DNA of 29,104 nucleotides, from positions 1 through 29,104 of IMG/VR virus record IMGVR_UViG_3300046777_001363; one strand, given 5' to 3'. This document shows positions 20,594 to 27,332 of this stretch, piece by piece (within the stretch, counting starts at the first letter, position 1; each line of letters opens with the position of its first letter). Position numbers and translations under genes: made by a program. The notes beneath the pieces are model-generated. The model made no database searches. It was given only the letters and a program-made list of their open reading frames with translations, and was not told the DNA's origin. The stretch is from a virus.

Positions 20594-22951
20594 TCAGTAG
20601 GCTCTTATAAATCTAGATCCGAATGTTGGTGGTGCGAAGAACACTGGTGGTGCGAAGAACACTGGTGGTGCGAAGAACACTGGTGGTGCGAAGAACACTG
20701 GTGGTGCGAAGAACACTGGTGGTGCGAAGAAGCTTGGTGGTGCGAATGTTGGTGTAGCGCAACCTGCTTGTGCTGCTGCAGACAAGGCGGCGGCAGATGT
20801 TGATCTATACTTTAGAACTTCTCTTGCAGATGCTGAGCCAAGAGTTACATCGGCTGGTATAGATGCTGCTGTATATGGACCAGAAACAGATGGTGCAGAT
20901 ATGTAGACTCCAGAGAAATTATTACAATTACTATATCCAGTATAATAAGTTACTTCAGGAGGAGGTGGTGGTGCCTCATAGTTATATCTGTATACAGTTA
21001 TTGTAGGAATTGGAGATGCATCTACTGATGTGCCAGCTGCTGGAGACTGAGAGGCAACTAAACCTTGCTTTGTGTAATCTGTAGTTGCAACCGACGAACC
21101 CTCTGAAACATTATAACTTGATGTGCTAGAAGGATTATATGATCCAACTAAATTTGGTATTGTAAATTGAGCTGGTGCAAAAGCTGGTGGGGCAAATACT
21201 GGAGGTTCGCAAGCTGGTTGTACTGCAGCGGCCAAGGCGGCGGCAGATGTTGATCTATATCTAATTACTACTCTTGCGGTGCTGGGACCAGTTACAACAT
21301 CTGTAGGAATAGATGCAGCACTATATGGCCCAGTTACAGATGGTGCATCTAAATAAGGATATCCATTGTTAGCATTACATTCAGAGTAGCCTATGTAATA
21401 AGTTACTTGAGGTGTGGACTGATATGTATACTTATAAACAGTAATTGTAGGCTTTGGAGATGTGCTTACAGAAGTACCAGCAGCTGGGGACTGAGAAGCA
21501 ACAATTCCTTCTTTAGTGTAGTCTGTAGTTCCAACTGCTGTTCCTACTACAATATCATAATTTGAAGTACTATCAACATTGTAAAGTCCAACTAAGTTTG
21601 GTATTGTATATGTTGTAGGCGGGATTGGAGTTGACTGTACAGAATTACTGCTATATGTTTTGCCTGTTAGCTGTAAATCGGTTGTTAAAACTTGCACTGA
21701 AGATGTGATATTAGTATTATCATATTCTGTAGAGTCACCAAGATCTAAAGTAGCTCCTATTCCCCATGGTATGGTTGTTCCATTAGAATACCACTCGTGT
21801 ATGTAAGAATATATAGAAGATTCATTACTCCATGTTCCATTTGTGGTGGTAAATACTCTTCCTCCACCAGAAACCGTTGGTGCCACTTGGTTAACTGGCA
21901 TTGGAACTGCTGGATATGTTATAGAAAGAGGTGGCGAAGAAGTCCATGAGGTCTGAGTAAATCTAGGAGCTGTTCCATTTACGGTAATTGTAAATGAACC
22001 AAACGTGGTTCCACCTACTCCAATTTCATTAATAGTATAAGATGTTTGTGAAGGATTTCCAGTGAAATAAGAGCTAGTATAAAGCTCTCCATTATTGTGT
22101 ATGATCCATTCTGTAGGCTGAATTAAGTTTAGTGACCAGCTAAAAGTTCCACCAGTAGAGTTTGAAACCATTGTTGTAGTAACAGAAGGCTTATTTGGTT
22201 TTAGATCACCAACTGATGCATTTTTGCCAAGCCCAGTTAATGTCATTCCAGATGCATTTGAATCATTTTTTGGATTAATTAAAATTCCTAAAGTTCCATC
22301 AGCACTACCAGTATCTATTGTTATGGTATCAACATCTCCAAGTGATTGGTTTTCTGTAAATGAAACTTCTGGTCCTTGGTATTGTATATAAAAATTGTTG
22401 GCTCCAATTGGTTTTGTCCAATCAATTTTAACTACTCCGTTTGATATAACAGATGCAGATACATTAGAAAGTTTTTGTGGGGCAATTATAGGGCTAGCAA
22501 TAGTATATATATCGGTTTCATTATCTCCAGCAGAGTTTGTTGCAGTAACCTTACATCTTACTACATACCCAACATACTTAAGGCTTCTTAAAGAATTCCA
22601 TTCGTCTTCATCTAAAAATAAAGTGCTTGATGTTTTGTCCAATATATTAGACCAGTTGTACCCACCTGAGCTATATGGAGACTTTTGCCATTGATATTTA
22701 AATGATGTTGGAGAGTTTTCCCAGACTCCATTAGATACAGATACTGTCTCTTGGGCAGCATAAAGATATACTCCCTCTTGCAAAGACAAGACTGGTAGCT
22801 CTGTATTTTTTGGTTTTAAATCAAGTAGAGATTTCCATTCTGATCCGTCCCAAATATAGGCCGCTTTAGATTCATTCCATGTTGTTCCATCATGAATCTG
22901 TACTTTTTTTAAAGGATTCCAGTTGGAACCGTCAAAAATATTTAGCGGCAT
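20594..22951 (-). CDS. Ig/PASTA-like multidomain tail protein with (FFAPPx)n C-terminus
   Basis: A 785-residue virion protein. Residues 1-45 contain three short DG-x-x-W repeats. Ig-like modules follow (~55-150 and ~355-440, both with G-W/T-W-S/E-N and a Y-W/E-W strand), with an FN3-like domain near 157-250. Residues 450-516 and 598-655 resemble PASTA domains: IPNLVG at the start and ASQSPAAGTSV before the last strand. Each is followed by a ~57-residue Cys-containing module (526-582, 676-733) ending YRSTSAAAL. Residues 735-775 are six FFAPP units, then the tag TFGSRFIRAY. PASTA domains bind peptidoglycan, so attachment to a Gram-positive wall is plausible. AAGGAGA precedes the ATG. Confidence 0.83.
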   Translation of the reverse strand: MPLNIFDGSNWNPLKKVQIHDGTTWNESKAAYIWDGSEWKSLLDLKPKNTELPVLSLQEGVYLYAAQETVSVSNGVWENSPTSFKYQWQKSPYSSGGYNWSNILDKTSSTLFLDEDEWNSLRSLKYVGYVVRCKVTATNSAGDNETDIYTIASPIIAPQKLSNVSASVISNGVVKIDWTKPIGANNFYIQYQGPEVSFTENQSLGDVDTITIDTGSADGTLGILINPKNDSNASGMTLTGLGKNASVGDLKPNKPSVTTTMVSNSTGGTFSWSLNLIQPTEWIIHNNGELYTSSYFTGNPSQTSYTINEIGVGGTTFGSFTITVNGTAPRFTQTSWTSSPPLSITYPAVPMPVNQVAPTVSGGGRVFTTTNGTWSNESSIYSYIHEWYSNGTTIPWGIGATLDLGDSTEYDNTNITSSVQVLTTDLQLTGKTYSSNSVQSTPIPPTTYTIPNLVGLYNVDSTSNYDIVVGTAVGTTDYTKEGIVASQSPAAGTSVSTSPKPTITVYKYTYQSTPQVTYYIGYSECNANNGYPYLDAPSVTGPYSAASIPTDVVTGPSTARVVIRYRSTSAAALAAAVQPACEPPVFAPPAFAPAQFTIPNLVGSYNPSSTSSYNVSEGSSVATTDYTKQGLVASQSPAAGTSVDASPIPTITVYRYNYEAPPPPPEVTYYTGYSNCNNFSGVYISAPSVSGPYTAASIPADVTLGSASAREVLKYRSTSAAALSAAAQAGCATPTFAPPSFFAPPVFFAPPVFFAPPVFFAPPVFFAPPVFFAPPTFGSRFIRAY
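20631..20738 (-). repeat. 18-bp repeat array encoding FFAPPV, homogeneous copy
   Basis: Five consecutive 18-bp units are identical at every base and encode Val-Phe-Phe-Ala-Pro-Pro. A sixth unit differs only in the spacer codon (Ser). Perfect identity points to recent expansion by slippage or recombination, and unit number is likely variable. Confidence 0.92.
20753..21604 (-). repeat. Tandem duplication of PASTA-like plus Cys-module unit
   Basis: Two ~400-bp units lie in the 785-residue protein (about 21604-21206 and 21160-20753). They align along their whole length at protein level. A 27-base stretch around GGCGGCGGCAGATGTTGATC is exactly repeated at about 20783 and 21233. The linker between the units holds a short FAPPAFAP run, a degenerate relative of the C-terminal tail. 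Confidence 0.85.
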
Positions 22952-22960
22952 TTGGTCTCC

Positions 22961-24730
22961 TTAGTATTGAATGTAAATATCTCCAGCAGAATTTCCGCTT
23001 GAAGGTGGCGTAGTGTTTGTGCCATAAGTAATCTTATTAATATTTGAGCCAGACATTCCGTTTGTATATCCAGTAATAACTGTTCCACCAAGAGCTACTG
23101 ATGTTCCATTTATATTAATTGAATTATTTTCAAGCATTGTATTTGATACTACTGGTACAGCAGATGTTAATATTTTACCAGATGAATCTAATCCAGCGTA
23201 ACCATTATTTTGGTTTCTTTCAGAGTCTGGTACATAATCGCCTAAAGAGTTTGATATTGCATTTACAGCAGTATCTGTGTATCCATTGGCTTCTGCAATT
23301 GCATCTGTAACGTCTATGGTAGTTGCATAGCTTGATGTTATTGAGTCTATTTGTGACTGGACTCCAGATGTCAATCCGCTAAGTCTTTGTATTTCTTCGT
23401 TTGTTACTGATCCTATAGACGCAGAAGATGATTCAAAGCTTCCTACCTGAAGATTATCTAGAGAGCCTTGCCCAAAGTTAATGGTTGTTGTTGGCTCGTC
23501 TATTACTCCCTTAAATAGCCTCCATTTATTTTCAGATGCGTCTCTTACTAATCCTGAATGCTGATATGTTCCATCATTAAACGAAGAAACAAATCCTAAG
23601 TCTATTGTATTTGCTGAGTTTCCTTCTCCAAGATATATGAGTGCGTCTGCTGTAGAAAAGTTTGCTGTATCAACTGTTGTTGTAGTTCCATTAATTGTTA
23701 GGTTTCCATCAACAATTAAATTATTTTCTACTGTAACGTCTCCAGAAAAAACTGGTGAGCTTGTTCTGGCTATTGAAGAAGATATTGCGCTGTCTGATAT
23801 TTTACCAGATGAATCTAATCCAGCAACACCATTTAAAACATTAACCTCAGAAAATGGAATATAGTTTGTTAAATCTGTTTGAATTTCTGTTCTTAAGTCA
23901 TCTACGGCAGACAATGCAGATAGCAATATATTTGTTCTGGCAGTATTTGTTGCAGAAATTGCTCTAGCATTAGTAAAGTATAAATTTGCGCCTTCTGGTA
24001 CATCTGAAGTAGATCCTATATTAGAAGATGGAGGCTCAAATGCTGCAAGTGCTGTATCTGTATAGGTCTTAGCTCCAGCAACTTCTTGATCTACATACCC
24101 TCTGGTCTCTGATATCAATGGGCCAACTATATTATTTACTCTTGTGTCAGTAAAGTATAGTCTTGAACCCTCTTCTATCTCAGAAGTTGTTAGAGAGTTA
24201 ATTGCTGTATTAGTGAATAATTCTGAATTTGCTTGCGCTGTTAAAAGAGCTGCATCTACTTTAGATGTTGCATCAGATGATGCTGTAGATACTGCTTGAT
24301 TCGCTTTATTGGTTGCATCTATTTTTGCCGCATCTAATGCATCTTCTGCAGATCCTGCTACATCAAAGAGGCCGCCTACAGCATTTATTGCTCTAGTATT
24401 TGTAAAATAAAGATTGCTTCCTTCTGTTATGTCAGAAGTGTCTATTTGGCCTAGTGCATTTTGAATAGCTAGTAATGCTTCTGCGTCTAGTGAAACTTGA
24501 TCTGGTAATTGTTCTAAAGGTATTTTGCCGTCTGAATTTAAACTTGCAACGCCATTAGGTAGGCCAGGCCTAAATGCATATGAAGATATGCTATTCCATC
24601 TTTGTGTGCCGTTACCTATTTTAAATTTAAGAGTGTCTGTTTCTATTCCTATTTCGCCGTTTAGAAGCAGTGGGTTATTTAGGGCCCAGTTTGCTGCGAT
24701 GTCTCTTCTTAATTGAATTTTATATGCCAT
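22961..24730 (-). CDS. Long modular tail fibre with Mtd-like N-terminus (second)
   Basis: A 589-residue fibre. Residues 1-52 (YKIQLRRDIAANWALNNP, GEIGIETDTLKFKIGNGTQRW) match the same attachment domain as the 841-residue fibre. Three copies of EGxNLYFT(N/D)xR occur near 103, 186 and 246, a tail-fibre motif, separated by Ala-rich helices. The shared beta module with FNDGTYQHSGLVRDAS is at about 335-445, followed by NEEIQRLSGLTSGVQSQ. The C-terminus ends in a short Gly/Ser/Thr-rich strand. Its ATG overlaps the previous stop as TAATG. The shared docking domain suggests that this fibre and the 841-residue one occupy equivalent sites or alternate. Confidence 0.82.
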   Translation of the reverse strand: MAYKIQLRRDIAANWALNNPLLLNGEIGIETDTLKFKIGNGTQRWNSISSYAFRPGLPNGVASLNSDGKIPLEQLPDQVSLDAEALLAIQNALGQIDTSDITEGSNLYFTNTRAINAVGGLFDVAGSAEDALDAAKIDATNKANQAVSTASSDATSKVDAALLTAQANSELFTNTAINSLTTSEIEEGSRLYFTDTRVNNIVGPLISETRGYVDQEVAGAKTYTDTALAAFEPPSSNIGSTSDVPEGANLYFTNARAISATNTARTNILLSALSAVDDLRTEIQTDLTNYIPFSEVNVLNGVAGLDSSGKISDSAISSSIARTSSPVFSGDVTVENNLIVDGNLTINGTTTTVDTANFSTADALIYLGEGNSANTIDLGFVSSFNDGTYQHSGLVRDASENKWRLFKGVIDEPTTTINFGQGSLDNLQVGSFESSSASIGSVTNEEIQRLSGLTSGVQSQIDSITSSYATTIDVTDAIAEANGYTDTAVNAISNSLGDYVPDSERNQNNGYAGLDSSGKILTSAVPVVSNTMLENNSININGTSVALGGTVITGYTNGMSGSNINKITYGTNTTPPSSGNSAGDIYIQY

Positions 24731-25185
24731 TATGAATTTCCTCCGTCAAGTGATGGTGCTTCAAAGTCTTCTGAGCCTCCGCCTCCCAAAACTTCTTCTT
24801 GTATTTCCTGCGTTCCGTCAAAAAGGCCAGCATCAAATAAGCTTTCTTCAACGAATGAGGGGTTATTAAGATTGCTTCCTGGTAATCCTCCATCATACCC
24901 AATTATCTCAGGCAAAACAAGTCCAGGAGTGTTAGGGTTATCAAGATTCTTAAAGTCAATTTGATTCTGTATATCTATTGTATGTACATCTCCGTCAAAC
25001 GTATGGGTGTGCATATAGAATGGAGTTGGATCGGTGCTTGGTGGAGTAAGCTCTATCCAAGTAGTTCCATTATGTACACGCAAGTTTTTTGTAGTAGTAT
25101 TTATATATACTTCTCCTACTTGCCCAAATGCTGGGTCTGTTGACAAGGCTAATAGCCTTAAGGGTACCAGCATCTGTCTAGACAT
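24730..25185 (-). CDS. Small structural protein with HxH motif
   Basis: A 151-residue protein. Residues ~15-50 (FGQVGEVYINTTTKNLRVHNGTTWIEL) are a short beta motif shared with several fibre proteins here. Residues 59-67 hold HTHTFDGDVH, a His-rich cluster that could bind a metal ion, as HxH motifs do in some tail-spike tips. The C-terminal third is acidic and Gly/Ser-rich. It lies between two long fibre genes and is coupled to the next one by a TAATG overlap. A role as a fibre adaptor is likely from position, not from a recognised family. Confidence 0.6.
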   Translation of the reverse strand: MSRQMLVPLRLLALSTDPAFGQVGEVYINTTTKNLRVHNGTTWIELTPPSTDPTPFYMHTHTFDGDVHTIDIQNQIDFKNLDNPNTPGLVLPEIIGYDGGLPGSNLNNPSFVEESLFDAGLFDGTQEIQEEVLGGGGSEDFEAPSLDGGNS

Positions 25186-25187
25186 GT

Positions 25188-26159
25188 TTAACCTACTACA
25201 ACTACTCTGTATTCTCCAGCTGATGGAGCGGATGCAAAATTGATAGTTACTGAGTTAACGTTAGGTCTAAGGACATCTGCCTCAACCTGTGCAAACGGAG
25301 TTGCAGCTTCAAATATCTGCACAGTAACGTCTGTTGTACCCAAGTTGTGTGTTATTGTGTAAGATGTTGAAGATGTGCCTAAAGTTTCAGCATGCTTTCT
25401 AGCAATTGCATGATAGTTTGTTCCATTATTTGTTAATGTCCACTTGTCTGATGTTTCATTCCATAGAATCTCTACATCTGTTTCTGTTCCACGTTCAACT
25501 GTTATTCCAGCATCAGCAGTTGGTGATCCAGTAAAATTGCTATTAAGTTTTACCTTATTATCTTCTATGTTAATCTGTGTGGTATTTACAGAATTAACTG
25601 TTCCAATAACATTTAAGTTTCCGCCAACTTGCAAGTTGCCAGTAATTTCAACATCGTCTGGCAAGCCAATTGTTACTGCAGCATTGTGTCCGCTGTTTGG
25701 AGAAACAGTAACTTCATTTGCTGTTCCAACAATTGTTGCTACATAGTCACCAGTTGTTTGCTCGTCTAGAGGTATAATTAAATCTACTTCTCCAGCATTT
25801 GTTAATCTACCTTGTGCATCAACTGTAAATGTAGGAACCTTTGTGTCGGAACCATAATTACCAGCAGTAACTGCTGTATTATCTAAATCTATTGTTGTGG
25901 TGCCAGTTGTGTCGTTATAAGACTTTGTTAAACCAACTCCGCCTTCTACATATGAACCAATAGCATCTTGAATAACTTCTAGTGAGCCAGATGTAGAAAT
26001 CCACTCTGTACCATTCCAGAAGTACATAATGTTATCTTGTGAATTGTAATAAATCTGACCAGATACTGGACTCGATGGTGCCGCACCTAGGTTTTGAATT
26101 CTAGCATTTAATAATTCATTTTTGTTTAGGTCAATGCTAACTAAAAATTTTCTTGCCAT
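25188..26159 (-). CDS. Tail fibre with shared beta module and tip domain
   Basis: A 323-residue fibre. The start (FLVSIDLNKNELLNARIQNL) and the segment GQIYYNSQDNIMYFWNGTEW are common fibre openings. Residues ~80-145 include VDAQGRLTNAGEVDLIIP, a repeat found in many environmental phage fibres. A module related to the one in the two longer fibres (NLQVGGNLNVIGTVNSV, then INIEDNKVKLNS) is at about 170-245. The last ~75 residues (SYTITHNLGTTDVTVQIFEA, VTINFASAPSAGEYRVVVVG) form a beta tip. AAAAAGGAGA precedes the ATG. No enzymatic motif is visible. Confidence 0.78.
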   Translation of the reverse strand: MARKFLVSIDLNKNELLNARIQNLGAAPSSPVSGQIYYNSQDNIMYFWNGTEWISTSGSLEVIQDAIGSYVEGGVGLTKSYNDTTGTTTIDLDNTAVTAGNYGSDTKVPTFTVDAQGRLTNAGEVDLIIPLDEQTTGDYVATIVGTANEVTVSPNSGHNAAVTIGLPDDVEITGNLQVGGNLNVIGTVNSVNTTQINIEDNKVKLNSNFTGSPTADAGITVERGTETDVEILWNETSDKWTLTNNGTNYHAIARKHAETLGTSSTSYTITHNLGTTDVTVQIFEAATPFAQVEADVLRPNVNSVTINFASAPSAGEYRVVVVG

Positions 26160-26173
26160 CTTTTATCTCCTTT

Positions 26174-26611
26174 TTAGGACAGGTATGCTGTCCCCGAAAA
26201 TGGCTGGGCCATTGTCAATGTTATTTGGTTAATACTATTATAGTCTATTCCAGTTTCTAACAAGTCTCCAGAGCTGGACTTTACCGACACGTTTGGGTGG
26301 AACTGCAAATTATGGGTTATAGCTACAGAATATATTCCATTTACTGGACCAGTAATTTGGCTCATTTCCCAAGAGTACATATATGATATTTGCTTATCAA
26401 GGATAAAGCTATCTTCAACATTCCATGAATCCAAAGCCAAAGATTTTGGTCCCCAGAATCTTGTGGTAAGTGTGTCAAAATAGAAGTCGCCTGGTACGCC
26501 TAATGAATTTGCTGGATTTCCTTCTCCACTTATTATTGTTCTTCCAGGTGCGCCAGAAGCTCTTACTACTACTAAAGGATTATTTTCCGTAACAATTAGG
26601 CGGGTTGCCAT
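26174..26611 (-). CDS. Small fibre/baseplate protein
   Basis: A 145-residue protein. NSLGVPGDFYFDTLTTRFWGPK (residues ~32-53) is the G-x-x-GD-Y-D--T--W-GP pattern seen in phage fibre docking segments. The C-terminal ~55 residues (ITHNLQFHPNVSVKSSSGDLL, ITLTMAQPFSGTAYLS) are a beta domain that closely resembles the tip of the 323-residue fibre. The ATG overlaps the stop of the previous gene by one base as TAATG. It is probably a short fibre or the base of a longer one. Confidence 0.65.
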   Translation of the reverse strand: MATRLIVTENNPLVVVRASGAPGRTIISGEGNPANSLGVPGDFYFDTLTTRFWGPKSLALDSWNVEDSFILDKQISYMYSWEMSQITGPVNGIYSVAITHNLQFHPNVSVKSSSGDLLETGIDYNSINQITLTMAQPFSGTAYLS

Positions 26612-26955
26612 TATAGTGTCACCGCCCTATTTAATGTAAGATATCCTTCTAACAATCTAGTAACATTTACGCTTGGATCGATTACGACTAAATCATATGC
26701 TGATTTTGGGTAAAATAGTTTTTTAGTTCTTTCGGCTGAAACAGAAATTGAAAGTTTGCCTAATGAGGGTGTTATTGTAATTCCGTCTGTATGATCTAAT
26801 GTAAATGCTAGCTTTTTGCCACCTTGTGTATCTCTAACTTGCATTTTTGCTGTGTGGTGGTTTAATTGAATTGGTTCATTGTCTTCGTCAAGGTATTGTA
26901 CTTCAAAAGTAAACGTTGCGTTCTCGTCTACCTGAAAATTTTTTTGAGCTGCCAT
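26611..26955 (-). CDS. BppU-like baseplate/fibre adaptor
   Basis: A 114-residue all-beta protein: FQVDENATFTFEVQYLDEDNEPIQL, then TAKMQVRDTQGGKKLAFTL, ITITPSLGKLSISVSAERT and YDLVVIDPSVNVTRLLEGYLTLNRAVT. This matches the N-terminal domain of baseplate upper proteins and related Ig-like phage adaptors. It is the first gene of the fibre locus and so a candidate anchor for the fibres encoded after it. A terminator hairpin and promoter lie just upstream, with TAGGGG as ribosome-binding site. Confidence 0.7.
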   Translation of the reverse strand: MAAQKNFQVDENATFTFEVQYLDEDNEPIQLNHHTAKMQVRDTQGGKKLAFTLDHTDGITITPSLGKLSISVSAERTKKLFYPKSAYDLVVIDPSVNVTRLLEGYLTLNRAVTL

Positions 26956-26966
26956 TTTTTACCCCT

Positions 26967-27005
26967 AAAAAGAAAATACCCTTACACTATTTTAGCATAA
27001 GGGCA
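26967..27005 (-). terminator. Hairpin terminator after the holin-like gene
   Basis: An 8-bp stem (26977-26984 with 26998-27005, one G-U pair on the minus strand) encloses a 13-base loop, followed on the minus strand by TTTTCTTTTT. It ends the RNR/holin-like unit. The loop contains TGC-TAAAAT, so a promoter and terminator overlap here. Confidence 0.72.
26989..26997 (-). promoter_or_regulatory. Extended -10 inside the terminator loop
   Basis: TGC-TAAAAT on the minus strand occupies the loop of the preceding hairpin, 33 bases before the ATG at 26955. It resembles the TGCTATAAT elements elsewhere in the window. No good -35 is seen. It could start the fibre-locus transcript with a leader of about 26 bases. 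Confidence 0.4.
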
Positions 27006-27023
27006 TTCCTAATTGACTAATAA

Positions 27024-27266
27024 TTACTTGTTGGTAAATCCAAATTCTTTATTGCTTGGGCTTAAAGCCTTCAAGATCACTGGGGCTACTGCTGCGACTC
27101 CAGCTGCAATTAAATCTTTAGGATTCGTATTGCCAGTCATATATAGAGCAGTTGCTGCTGCGAGAAATGCTCTTCCGTAGGTTCCAATTGCTGCTAAAAT
27201 TTGTTCTTGCATTGTTACTTTCCCATCTTTATTTAAATCAGCTTTATCAAATTTTTTGATAGCCAT
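27024..27266 (-). CDS. Holin-like small membrane protein with an EF-hand loop
   Basis: An 80-residue protein. Residues ~10-21 (DLNKDGKVTMQE) fit the canonical EF-hand loop with Asp, Asn, Asp, Gly and a final Glu in place. Two hydrophobic segments follow: ILAAIGTYGRAFLAAATALYM (about 23-43) and LIAAGVAAVAPVILKAL (about 51-67). The tail is polar with SNKEFGF. Two short membrane helices in about 80 residues fit a class II holin or related phage membrane protein, but no endolysin gene is next to it in this window. GAGGAGATGATAAA precedes the ATG. A short GC-rich hairpin (TGGGC/GCCCA) lies just before the ribosome-binding site. Confidence 0.6.
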   Translation of the reverse strand: MAIKKFDKADLNKDGKVTMQEQILAAIGTYGRAFLAAATALYMTGNTNPKDLIAAGVAAVAPVILKALSPSNKEFGFTNK

Positions 27267-27332
27267 TTTATCATCTCCTCGTGGGCGGGTTGCCCATGAA
27301 TTTTGGTTTTACCCAATACTATAATTCTACCA

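Noticed and set aside
14526-20738. Short direct repeats that could be mistaken for a CRISPR array
   Set aside because: Units are contiguous 18-bp codon repeats without unique spacers, lie inside coding frames, and have no cas genes nearby.
20501-20803. Plus-strand frame with repeated WWCEEH units that looks like a Cys/Trp-rich repeat peptide
   Set aside because: It is the antisense reading of the FFAPPx array and the start of the zinc-ribbon gene. It lacks a ribosome-binding site, and the repeat is explained by the minus-strand gene.
27285-27300. TGGGC/GCCCA hairpin before the holin-like gene, considered as a riboswitch or terminator
   Set aside because: Five base pairs, no U-tract and no conserved aptamer pattern. 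It may modestly affect translation but cannot be called.
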